Assembly: GCA_022796475.1 (NCBI GenBank)
Contig: JAAWIS010000027.1
Location: forward strand, 1 to 40,154
Source: Lachnospiraceae bacterium
GTDB lineage: Bacteria; Bacillota; Clostridia; Lachnospirales; Lachnospiraceae
DNA: 40,154 bases
Reading direction: 5' to 3'
Each line of letters starts with the position of its first letter. Position 1 is the first letter of the stretch. Made by a program: the position numbers and the translations under genes. The notes below the pieces were generated by a model that worked only from the letters and a program-made list of their open reading frames with translations, was not told the origin of the DNA and did not search any database. Below, piece by piece: positions 15,788 to 23,128 of the stretch.

Positions 15788-16468
15788 TTACATGCTGTCA
15801 ATAGAAAGAATGCCAGATAATTTCGAAAGTTCTTCTAAATAGACATCTTTCTTGAATTTTCTGGAAATGCGGACGGTTGACAGGATTGTAAAAGGCTGCC
15901 CGCCTGCTTTCGGGCGTTCAATATCATACATATCAATTTGGCATCCGTCTGTTTTTAACTTATGCAAAAGAGAGGATGCAGTTCGGCTGTCCTCGGCTTC
16001 TATGTATAAAGTTACATACAGAGAATTATGATAAAAACGTTCTTCAATCAGCGGAAGAATATGAAGCCCAACCATTAGGATCAAAGTAACCAATATGGCT
16101 CCATCTATAAATCCGATTCCGGCAGCCAGACCAATGCAGGCACAGATCCAAACTCCGGCAGCAGATGTCAGTCCTTTAATCTGATGACGGGATACGATGA
16201 TGGATCCAGCTCCTAAAAAGCCAACTCCACTGATCACTTGAGCAGCCATCCGGGAAATGTCAGTACCGCCTGGAAAATAAATATCCATATATTGAGCTGT
16301 CATCATCACCATAGCAGCACCTAAACAGACGGAAGCATCTGTCCGGGCGCCTCCGCCCCTTCGTTTGACTCCCCGATCGATTCCGATTAAAGCCCCTAAA
16401 AGAAAAGCAACTAACATCCGAATAACAATATTTTGAATGTTCCATTGAGTTAATGATGTAAAAAACAT
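15788..16468 (-). CDS. MgtC/SapB family membrane protein (skin cargo)
   Basis: This 226-residue protein has 4-5 membrane helices in the first ~140 residues and a soluble ACT-like C-terminal domain. Family marks are LLGALIGIDRGVKRRGGGARTD (about 18-39, read as GxERxxxxxxAGLRTH-type), QVISGVGFLGAGSII (about 77-91) and GLTSAAGVWICACIGLAAG (about 99-117). MgtC proteins modulate Mg2+/acid stress and ATP synthase in some bacteria; a role in spores is unproven. The start ATG has AAGGTGGAG upstream on the minus strand. It is the only minus-strand gene in the element. Confidence 0.88.
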   Translation of the reverse strand: MFFTSLTQWNIQNIVIRMLVAFLLGALIGIDRGVKRRGGGARTDASVCLGAAMVMMTAQYMDIYFPGGTDISRMAAQVISGVGFLGAGSIIVSRHQIKGLTSAAGVWICACIGLAAGIGFIDGAILVTLILMVGLHILPLIEERFYHNSLYVTLYIEAEDSRTASSLLHKLKTDGCQIDMYDIERPKAGGQPFTILSTVRISRKFKKDVYLEELSKLSGILSIDSM

Positions 16469-16569
16469 AAAATCTCCACCTTATATTTTGCTTTCTGCAG
16501 GATGCGTTCCATCTTGTCTTAAGAAGGAATGCAAACATAAAAGAAACGTGCCTGTTTCAGCAGCAATGT

Positions 16570-16591
16570 TACCAAAAGTATAACATACCTT
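16570..16591 (+). promoter_or_regulatory. Candidate sigma-E-like promoter of the recombinase operon
   Basis: CATACCTT (16584-16591) matches the SigE -10 CATACAnT at seven of eight positions. The -35 is weaker, with CAATGTT-type sequence near 16563-16569. It would drive 16656-21025 in the mother cell; tentative. Confidence 0.35.
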
Positions 16592-16655
16592 TTTGCATAG
16601 GACAATCCAAAAGGTGCGTAAGCTATAGAAAAATAAGTCCCAAGGAGTTCTGTTT

Positions 16656-16910
16656 ATGGACGAAAAGCAGTCACAAAAAGGACATGAAAACAGGTGGCAT
16701 GAATCATCAAATATAGATGATTTATTTGATATTCAAAAGCTTCACATTGATACTAATCTGCCAAGAGAAGAACGGATCCGGCAATTTTTAGATCAAATCA
16801 AGAATCCTTATCAGTTTCGGTATGGCGATATGGTAATCCGGGTACGTTTTGCGGACAATGGCATTTCACTAAGGGATCGAATCCAGCAGTATTTCAGGCT
16901 GACAGAATAA
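16656..16910 (+). CDS. DUF6870-like small protein; candidate directionality factor
   Basis: This 84-residue soluble protein starts at an ATG behind AAGGAG (16642-16647). The region SNIDDLFDIQKLHIDTNLP (about residues 18-36) and EERIRQFLDQIKNPYQFRYGDMVIRVRF (about 38-65) resemble the DUF6870 family found beside clostridial mobile elements. It lies 43 nt before the first recombinase and is probably in the same operon. Small genes next to large serine recombinases often encode excision (directionality) factors; that role is inferred from position only. Confidence 0.65.
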   Translation: MDEKQSQKGHENRWHESSNIDDLFDIQKLHIDTNLPREERIRQFLDQIKNPYQFRYGDMVIRVRFADNGISLRDRIQQYFRLTE

Positions 16911-16953
16911 ACTGTTTCAAAATAATCAGAGATTAGGAAAGAGGTTTAATAGG

Positions 16954-18315
16954 TTGGAATCTGAAAAAAAAACAATTTATCACGGAGCAATTTATATCCG
17001 CCTTTCTAAAGAAGACAGGGAAAAGGGAGAAAGTAATAGTATTGCAAACCAGAGAACTCTGCTGAAAGCGTTTTTGAAATCCAAGCCAGAGATTATACTG
17101 TGCGGCGAATGGGTAGATGACGGTTACAGCGGAGTTAATTTTCAGCGTCCCGGAGTACAGGGGCTGCTTGGAAAGGTAAAGGCAGGGGAGATTGACTGTA
17201 TTGTAGTAAAGGATTTGTCTCGGTTTGGAAGAAATTATATTGAAACAGGGCGTTATATGGAGCAAATGTTCCCTTTTTTAGGGGTAAGATTTATTGCAGT
17301 TAATGATGGTTATGACAGTACAGAAAAAGGGGATCAGTGGAATAAGATGCTGATTCCCTTTAAAAATTTGATTAACGACGCTTACAGCCGGGATATTTCT
17401 ATAAAAGTAAGAAGCCAGCTTCAGGCCAGATATCAGCAAGGAGATTATGTAGGTTCCTTTCCGGCATATGGATATATCCGCTCAGAAGCGGATAAGCACA
17501 AACTTCTAATTGACTATCCTGCCGCTGCTGTTGTGCAGGCTATTTTCAGGAAGAGGATCGGAGGCTGGGGATGCCGCCGGATAGCCGGCTGGCTGAATGA
17601 AGAAGGGATTTTATCGCCTTTGGAATATAAAAAGCAGCAGGGGTTGGCTTATTTTACTCCATTTCAGCAAAATTCACAGGCAAGATGGTCTGCACAGTCT
17701 GTAGCCCGTATTCTAAAAAGTGAATTATATACCGGAACCATGGTGCAGGGAAAGGAAAGCTCGCCCAACTATAAAATAAAAAAGAAAAAGAAAATACCTT
17801 CTTCCCAGTGGATCCGGGTAGCGGATACTCATGAAGCAATTATTACAAAAGAAGATTTTGAATTGACTTCAAGAATTCTTGCAATGGATACCAGAACTTC
17901 TCCGGAACATTCGGAAATATGCCTGTTTTCCGGTTTTTTGAAATGTGCAGATTGTGGTAAAAATATGATACGCCGGCCGGTAAAAACGAAAGAAAGCTGC
18001 AGGCATTACTATATCTGCAGAATAAGAAAAGAAGATTGTTCCAAATGTCAAAATCGATGCCGTATAAGTGAAACTAAAATTTATGACTGCGTGGAAACGG
18101 TATTCGAAAAACTGCTTATGGCTGGTGAGATGAATGGATGGGAAATTTTAAAAAAAAGAAAAGATAACGATTCTAATTTTTTATCGCTAAATAGGACGCT
18201 TCTTGCTGTGCTGGTAGAAACGATCCTGATTAAGGAAGAAAACGAAAGAAAAGAAGTCAGGATAAATTTTAGCTGTCAGGATTTTTTTTGTGAAGACTCA
18301 GCGTCCCGTTGCTGA
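16954..18315 (+). CDS. Large serine recombinase 1 (skin element)
   Basis: This 453-residue site-specific recombinase has three parts. The resolvase catalytic domain (about 8-150) has YIRLS with nucleophile Ser18, DDGYSGVNFQRPG and DLSRFGRNY. The recombinase DNA-binding domain is at about 165-290. A zinc ribbon follows (CADCGK near 330; CSKCQNRC near 362). The start is TTG behind AGGAAAGAGG, 9 nt upstream. The final codons and stop (EDSASRC) come from repeat unit E, so the C-terminus was altered by that insertion. All key catalytic residues are present. Confidence 0.93.
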   Translation: MESEKKTIYHGAIYIRLSKEDREKGESNSIANQRTLLKAFLKSKPEIILCGEWVDDGYSGVNFQRPGVQGLLGKVKAGEIDCIVVKDLSRFGRNYIETGRYMEQMFPFLGVRFIAVNDGYDSTEKGDQWNKMLIPFKNLINDAYSRDISIKVRSQLQARYQQGDYVGSFPAYGYIRSEADKHKLLIDYPAAAVVQAIFRKRIGGWGCRRIAGWLNEEGILSPLEYKKQQGLAYFTPFQQNSQARWSAQSVARILKSELYTGTMVQGKESSPNYKIKKKKKIPSSQWIRVADTHEAIITKEDFELTSRILAMDTRTSPEHSEICLFSGFLKCADCGKNMIRRPVKTKESCRHYYICRIRKEDCSKCQNRCRISETKIYDCVETVFEKLLMAGEMNGWEILKKRKDNDSNFLSLNRTLLAVLVETILIKEENERKEVRINFSCQDFFCEDSASRC

Positions 18316-18437
18316 GCAGTGGGAAAACGGGGTTGCAAAGCGACATCTTCCATACCCGTTTTCTGCACATCCCCCGGAGGGTTCACAGGAACCGCGTTCA
18401 TTCATGGCGGTGCCCTAAGCGGAACATAGGGGTTGCT
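18288..18437 (-). repeat. Structured repeat family 1, unit E (inverted, inside the skin element)
   Basis: This is a more diverged single unit between recombinases 1 and 2. Its outer stem is CTCAGC/GCTGAG where units A, C and D have CTTGGCG/CGCCAAG, a compensatory change. It supplies the stop codon of recombinase 1 and would be the intercistronic spacer of the operon. Confidence 0.85.
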
Positions 18438-18467
18438 ATGAAAAGCCAGAAGAAAGGATATGAGAAG

Positions 18468-20018
18468 ATGGCAAGGCCAAATCGGAATAACCGGGAATCT
18501 AAGTTAGAATCAGAGATAGGATTTAAGCAGACATACCGTACCGCCATTTATGCCAGGCTTTCCATTGAGGACAATGGAAAAAATACGGATTCTATTAAGA
18601 ATCAGATTTTGTATCTGAAAAAATATATAAAAAAGACGCCGGATTTAGAGTTTACTGCCTGCTATCAGGACAACGGGATCTCAGGAACCCATTTTGAACG
18701 TGCCGGATTTCAGGCTATGATGGAAACAGCAAAAAGAAGGAAGATTGACTGTATTGTAGTAAAAGATTTATCAAGGTTCGGAAGAAATTATATGGAAACT
18801 GGTGCGTATCTGGAAACCATTTTCCCGTGTCTTGGGATCCGTTTTATATCAGTTAACGACGACTATGACAGCATGACGGCAACGGGAAATGAACTCTTGG
18901 CGCTTTCTGTGAAAAATATCGCACATCACTTCTATGCAAAGGATATTTCTGAAAAGATCCGGACACATTTGGCGATCAAGAAAAAGCAAGGATGCTATCT
19001 GGGCAGATATGGGCCTTATGGTTATAAAAAATCACTGGATAATCCGCATCGATTAGAGATCGATGAAGAAACAGCCCCGGTGGTCAGAGAAATCTATTTC
19101 ATGAGCTTAAAAGGTGACGGTGCGGCAAAGATTGCCAGGACTTTAAATGACAAAGGAGTAGTATCACCTGCATCCAGACGATGCCAAATGGGGCTTTTAA
19201 AAGGAACAAACGGGGAAAAAAACGCTCTCTGGAGCGGTTCCACAATTTTGGAAATACTGCAAAACCCGATATACTGCGGATACCTCCTGGAGCGCAAAAC
19301 AGAAGCGGTAGCTTTTACAGAAGATGGAAGACAGAAGCGGCGCAAGCTTTCAAAAAAAGAATGGAATTTTATTAAGGGGATTCATGATGCAATTATTGAC
19401 CAGGAAACATTTTTACAGATTCAGGATAAAATGGGATTAAAAGGGAAGCAGACAACAGAAAAAAACAAAAAAAAGACCGAAAACAAATTCAAGGGACTGG
19501 TTTTCTGTGGCATCTGCGGTTCTGCAATGAACCGGGATCAAGGATATTGCAGTAAAAAAACAAAAGAGATTACATACCGCTATATCTGCGGCAGAAAATA
19601 TAAAAATTCAACAGGATGCCCCGTACCTAATATACCGGAAGTTAAGCTGCGAAACGCGATAACAGAATTTTTAAATCAATTGATTCAGGCTTTTGAACAA
19701 CAGGAAGAATGGATGAAGCCTTATTTTCAAAATTTAGATTTAAGGGATTCTTTGGATTTAGAAGATTCCTTACGTCTACAGGACGCTCAAAAGCTGCCAG
19801 ATGCTTTAAAGGTAAGAGATTCCTCAAAGCTGCAAGATTCCCGGAATTTACCTTGGAATTTCTGCAAAAGTTTAATCGATAGGATTTGGGTCTTTCCAAA
19901 ACAAATTGAAATCCGGCTTTCGTTCTGCCTGCAAAACGAAAAACAAAATGTTTTTGAAAATATTTTAGAAACTGTCTGTGCGGAAAAGGAAGGGGAAGAT
20001 TTATGGAAAAACAATTAA
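18468..20018 (+). CDS. Large serine recombinase 2 (skin element)
   Basis: This 516-residue recombinase starts at ATG 18468 behind AAAGGA; in-frame ATGs at 18309 and 18438 lie in or at the edge of the repeat and lack a site. Catalytic domain: YARLS with Ser32, DNGISGTHFERAG, DLSRFGRNYMETG. The recombinase domain follows, then a zinc ribbon (FCGICGSAMN near residue 345; CP near 382). After it, six tandem hexapeptides of the type [LV]xD[SA]xx occupy about residues 425-460, an unusual insertion. The stop overlaps recombinase 3 by 16 nt, so the two are translationally coupled. Confidence 0.93.
   Translation: MARPNRNNRESKLESEIGFKQTYRTAIYARLSIEDNGKNTDSIKNQILYLKKYIKKTPDLEFTACYQDNGISGTHFERAGFQAMMETAKRRKIDCIVVKDLSRFGRNYMETGAYLETIFPCLGIRFISVNDDYDSMTATGNELLALSVKNIAHHFYAKDISEKIRTHLAIKKKQGCYLGRYGPYGYKKSLDNPHRLEIDEETAPVVREIYFMSLKGDGAAKIARTLNDKGVVSPASRRCQMGLLKGTNGEKNALWSGSTILEILQNPIYCGYLLERKTEAVAFTEDGRQKRRKLSKKEWNFIKGIHDAIIDQETFLQIQDKMGLKGKQTTEKNKKKTENKFKGLVFCGICGSAMNRDQGYCSKKTKEITYRYICGRKYKNSTGCPVPNIPEVKLRNAITEFLNQLIQAFEQQEEWMKPYFQNLDLRDSLDLEDSLRLQDAQKLPDALKVRDSSKLQDSRNLPWNFCKSLIDRIWVFPKQIEIRLSFCLQNEKQNVFENILETVCAEKEGEDLWKNN
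19740..19847 (+). repeat. Six 18-bp tandem repeats in recombinase 2 (hexapeptide LxDSxx)
   Basis: Six consecutive 18-bp units encode LRDSLD, LEDSLR, LQDAQK, LPDALK, VRDSSK and LQDSRN. The DNA units have diverged, but the Asp-Ser/Ala core is kept. They lie after the zinc ribbon, where coiled-coil or synapsis-control segments occur in other large serine recombinases. Confidence 0.8.
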
Positions 20019-21025
20019 TAACGGCAATCTATTTAAGGATTTCCGATGAAGACAGGACGCTTAAGGCAGTCAGTGAAAGCAGCAGCATTACAGGACAGAG
20101 AATGCTGCTGCGCCGCTTTATTAGCCGGCATCCGGAACTGTCAAACAGCAAAATTCTTGAGTTTATTGATGATGGATACAGCGGCACAAATTTTCAACGT
20201 CCCGGAATTCAATCACTGTTAAAAATGGCAGAAAAAAAAGAGATTAACTGCATTGTGGTAAAGGATTTCTCACGGTTTGGGCGGAATTACCTGGAAACAG
20301 GAAATTATTTGGAGCAAGTGTTTCCAATGCTTGGAATTCGGTTTTTATCAGTAAATGACTGTTTTGACAGCTTTGACCAGATAGGAGCGGCAGGCTCCAT
20401 TGATGTAGGATTTAAAAATATAATCCATGATTTTTACAGCCGGGATCTTTCTGTTAAAATCCGAACCGGACGGAAAACAAAGGCAGAGCAGGGCAAGTTT
20501 ACAACTGGTTTTGCACCTTACGGATATTTAAAAGACTGTCAAGATCCAGGAAGATTAATCGTGGATCCGGAATGCGCTGCCTGCGTGCGCCGGATTTTTC
20601 AGCTTTATCTGAATGGAAAAGGAACAGGCACAATTGCCAAAATTCTGAATCAGGATGGAATCTTAAGTCCCAAGATGATACGCTGTGTTCGGTCGCTGCC
20701 TCAAAGAAAAAATGAGAATCATGAGAAGCAATGGGGCTGCAATGATGTTCAAAATGGCATCAAACGTACCTGTTTTTGGACAGCAGGCACCATTTCCCGA
20801 ATTTTGTCTGACCAGCGATATACCGGATGTGCTGTTTTTGGAAAAACAAAACCAGCAGCAGTAGGAAGCAAAAAAGAACAGGCAGTTTCACAGGAACAGT
20901 GGATTCTGGTTCCTAATGCACATCCCGCCATTATATCACAAAAGGAATTTGACTGTACAAAAGCAAGAATGAAAAAGCGCCTTAAGGCTGGAAAGAAAGC
21001 CCTATTGGAACAGCCGAATATGTAA
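20003..21025 (+). CDS. Large serine recombinase 3, short (no zinc ribbon)
   Basis: This 340-residue recombinase has the catalytic domain (YLRIS with Ser14, DDGYSGTNFQRPG, DFSRFGRNYLETG) and the recombinase domain (about 150-330). It stops before any zinc ribbon. Its last codons run through attR: the stop TAA is made by sigK sequence beyond the TA core. After excision the frame would read a few different codons (ending TLLLF) in the circle. RBS AAGGAAGGGGAAG lies within the end of recombinase 2. The short form may be native, or a loss at the element edge; all catalytic residues are kept. Confidence 0.88.
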   Translation: MEKQLITAIYLRISDEDRTLKAVSESSSITGQRMLLRRFISRHPELSNSKILEFIDDGYSGTNFQRPGIQSLLKMAEKKEINCIVVKDFSRFGRNYLETGNYLEQVFPMLGIRFLSVNDCFDSFDQIGAAGSIDVGFKNIIHDFYSRDLSVKIRTGRKTKAEQGKFTTGFAPYGYLKDCQDPGRLIVDPECAACVRRIFQLYLNGKGTGTIAKILNQDGILSPKMIRCVRSLPQRKNENHEKQWGCNDVQNGIKRTCFWTAGTISRILSDQRYTGCAVFGKTKPAAVGSKKEQAVSQEQWILVPNAHPAIISQKEFDCTKARMKKRLKAGKKALLEQPNM

Positions 21026-21040
21026 GCCGAATTGAGAAAA
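20999..21040 (+). other. attR of the skin-like element (TA core at 21019-21020)
   Basis: The left arm is GCCCTA (20999-21004), AACAGC-G (21009-21016), AA, then TA. The right flank TGTAAGCCGAATTGAG resumes sigK coding (V-S-R-I-E). Its left arm is the inverted partner of the attL right arm. Confidence 0.85.
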
Positions 21041-21084
21041 AAGCATTGGAAAAATTAAGAAGGGAAATGGAAGCTTCTATATAA
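21021..21084 (+). CDS. sigK: sigK 3' part (last 20 codons), displaced by the element
   Basis: Read after the TA core, this gives VSRIEKKALEKLRREMEASI and stop. It directly continues ISRSY of the 5' part and matches the SYVSRIEKRAL pattern that ends region 4.2 in SigK. It has no start or ribosome site of its own and makes sense only after excision. The rejoined gene would have 209 codons. Confidence 0.9.
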
Positions 21085-21100
21085 ATAGTTAGAGAAAAGG

Positions 21101-21193
21101 CGTGCTGCAAAACGCCGGTATCATTCCACAATGGCAGCGACAGACTGCAGCTTGCTGTATCTTGTGGAATTGCCGGAAACTGCAGCACGTTTT
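21101..21193 (+). terminator. Long-stem terminator behind sigK 3' part
   Basis: CGTGCTGCA/TGCAGCACG, CCGG/CCGG and ATTCCACA/TGTGGAAT form a three-segment stem with a 40-nt loop, followed by TTTTC. It probably ends the sigK (or recombinase) transcript. The rest of the gene-free stretch 21194-21492 holds only the mtlA promoter and AT-rich leader. Confidence 0.65.
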
Positions 21194-21363
21194 CTTTGGG
21201 AAACATAGTGCTGCCTCTTAGTGTGCTGTCTGCCTTATATCGGCAACCTTCCTCTTCTGAATTTTCCAAATAATTTCTATGCAGTATTCGCTGTTGCGCC
21301 AGTTGCCTTGTGAAAGTTGGATTCTGTCATCAATTCCTGGCGCCAAATCCGAATTTCTATCGG

Positions 21364-21393
21364 TTGAAAAAAATCCGCTTATTAGCGTATAAT
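21364..21393 (+). promoter_or_regulatory. Sigma-A promoter of the mannitol PTS gene
   Basis: TTGAAA (21364-21369), an 18-bp spacer and a perfect TATAAT (21388-21393) lie ~100 nt before mtlA. An AGAAAGCGGTTGGCC sequence just downstream is only a weak cre-like match. Confidence 0.75.
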
Positions 21394-21492
21394 AAAAACT
21401 ATCAAGAGAAAGCGGTTGGCCAATCCGTTTCTAAATCAGAGAAAGAAATCGGAACGTAAAATCGAAATGAACATTAAGGAAGGAATGTGAAA

Positions 21493-22920
21493 ATGAAACA
21501 AAACGTACAGCTATTTGGCCGCACATTAAGTGCGATGGTAATGCCTAATATCGGCGCATTTATCACATGGGGATTTATTGCTGCACTGTTTATTGCAACG
21601 GGATGGCTTCCCAATGAAAAATTTGCTTCTCTGGTAGGCCCGATGTCTTCTCAGCTTCTTCCGCTGTTAATTGCATTTACTGGCGGATATAATGTAAGCG
21701 GGCACAGGGGAGGGGTTTTAGCTGCCATAACAACGATGGGACTGATTGTAGGATCTGATATTCCCATGTTTCTGGGTGCTATGATTATGGGACCCCTATG
21801 CGGTTTCCTCATGAAAAAATTTGATTCATTTATAGAAGGAAAAGTAAAGGCTGGATTTGAAATGCTGGTGAATAATTTTTCAATCGGCATTATTGGCCTG
21901 GTTTTAGTTTTGCTGGCAGTTCAGGTAATCTCACCAGTGGTTCAGGTACTTAATCATGTGCTGGCTGCTGGAGTAAATTTCTTTGTAACGAATCATCTTC
22001 TTCCATTTACAAGTGTGCTGATTGAGCCGGCAAAAATTTTATTTTTAAATAATGCGATTAATCACGGCATTTTAACGCCTATGGGTTCCCAGCAGGTAAA
22101 TGAGGCAGGGAAATCCATACTGTTTTTGCTGGAAGCAAATCCTGGTCCCGGACTTGGGATTTTGCTGGCCTACTGTCTGGCCGGAAAGGGTTCTGCTAAA
22201 GGGAGTGCTCCGGGGGCCGTGATTATTCACTTTTTCGGCGGCATCCATGAAATCTATTTTCCCTATATTTTGATGAATCCGCTGCTTGTTGTATCAGCAG
22301 TCTGCGGCGGAGCAGCAGGGATTTTAGTAGAAACGATTTTCGGGGCAGGCTTAACCGGTGCAGCAGCCCCCGGAAGCATCTTGGCTATTTTAGCTATGAC
22401 AGCCCAGGATTCCTATTTTGGCGTTCTCTTAGGCGTGGCGGCTGCTGCGGCTGTATCATTTGCTCTTTCCATGGTAATTTTAAAGGTTGCAGGAAAAGAG
22501 GAGGATTTAGAGGCAGCAGCAGCCCAGACGAAAGCGATGAAGGCTTCTTCAAAAGGCCTTAAGACAGAAGACGCGAAAAGCACTTCTTCCGTTTCCGGAC
22601 AGAAAACTGCAGGCAGCAAAAGCGGCATGGAAAAGGTGGGATTTATCGTATTTGCCTGTGATGCAGGTATGGGTTCCAGTGCTATGGGAGCTACTGTTTT
22701 AAAGAAAAAACTAAAAGAAGCCGGATTAGAGGATATAAAAGTACAGCACGCTCCGGTATCCTCAATTCCGAAGGAGGCTCAAGTTGTGGTGACCCATGAA
22801 GAACTTGGCCCCCGTGCAGCATCAAGCAATCCAACGGCAGAATTAATATTAATCCATAATTTTCTTGCTGCTCCGGAGTATGATGTGCTGGTAGAGAATT
22901 TAAAGAAAAGAAACCGCTGA
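21493..22920 (+). CDS. mtlA: PTS mannitol-type transporter EIICB
   Basis: This membrane transporter takes up and phosphorylates mannitol, or a related hexitol, to the 1-phosphate. The EIIC part (about 1-345) has helices with NIGAFITWGFIAALFIATGW, AINHGILTPMGSQQ (about 196-209) and the FFGGIHEIYFPY substrate motif (about 252-263). After an Ala/Lys/Ser linker, the EIIB domain has FACDAGMGSSAMG with phospho-Cys389. The EIIA domain, fused in E. coli MtlA, is separate here (25425). ATG 21493 is chosen behind AAGGAAGG; a GTG at 21487 is too close. Confidence 0.93.
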   Translation: MKQNVQLFGRTLSAMVMPNIGAFITWGFIAALFIATGWLPNEKFASLVGPMSSQLLPLLIAFTGGYNVSGHRGGVLAAITTMGLIVGSDIPMFLGAMIMGPLCGFLMKKFDSFIEGKVKAGFEMLVNNFSIGIIGLVLVLLAVQVISPVVQVLNHVLAAGVNFFVTNHLLPFTSVLIEPAKILFLNNAINHGILTPMGSQQVNEAGKSILFLLEANPGPGLGILLAYCLAGKGSAKGSAPGAVIIHFFGGIHEIYFPYILMNPLLVVSAVCGGAAGILVETIFGAGLTGAAAPGSILAILAMTAQDSYFGVLLGVAAAAAVSFALSMVILKVAGKEEDLEAAAAQTKAMKASSKGLKTEDAKSTSSVSGQKTAGSKSGMEKVGFIVFACDAGMGSSAMGATVLKKKLKEAGLEDIKVQHAPVSSIPKEAQVVVTHEELGPRAASSNPTAELILIHNFLAAPEYDVLVENLKKRNR

Positions 22921-23061
22921 CCTTTGAATCTGACAGGGGTGCTGCAAAGGTGCTGAAACTACACAACATATAATCCAGCCAGTGTGATTTTTGTTATATA
23001 ATTGCAGGAATATGGAATTTTGCAGCGCCTTCTATAAAAATTTATGCAGTATAAACAGCCA

Positions 23062-23094
23062 CCGTCCCGTGGATTTTATAATGGGACGGGTTTT
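23062..23094 (+). terminator. Intrinsic terminator between mtlA and mtlR
   Basis: CCGTCCC (23062-23068) pairs with GGGACGG (23083-23089), followed by GTTTT. It lies 35 nt before the mtlR start, so it could attenuate mtlR. Confidence 0.6.
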
Positions 23095-23128
23095 GGCATT
23101 TTGGGATATAGCAGGGGTGGAGTACAGA

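Larger units (their letters stand above)
15718..21020 (+). mobile_element. sigK-intervening (skin-like) element, 5,301 bp, with three serine recombinases
   Basis: The element splits sigK between codons 189 and 190. It carries mgtC-like (-), a DUF6870-like gene, three tandem large serine recombinases and one family-1 repeat. The two sigK parts are in direct orientation, so recombination between the TA cores (15718 and 21019) excises a 5,301-bp circle and leaves an intact 209-codon sigK. Size and gene content differ from the phage-sized B. subtilis skin and the ~15-kb C. difficile skin, and no phage structural genes are present. Confidence 0.9.

Noticed and set aside
18309-18467. N-terminal extension of recombinase 2
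   Set aside because: It lies in repeat unit E; the ribosome site and homology begin at 18468.
20003-21025. Recombinase 3 as a pseudogene
   Set aside because: It is short, but all catalytic residues and a good coupled start are intact, and the frame is clean to the element edge; kept as a gene.
21405-21425. cre-like site before mtlA
   Set aside because: AGAAAGCGGTTGGCC departs from the cre consensus at several positions; too weak to annotate.
22991-23128. Upstream extension of mtlR
   Set aside because: The extension crosses a terminator hairpin; ATG 23129 has a good ribosome site and leads straight into the HTH domain.
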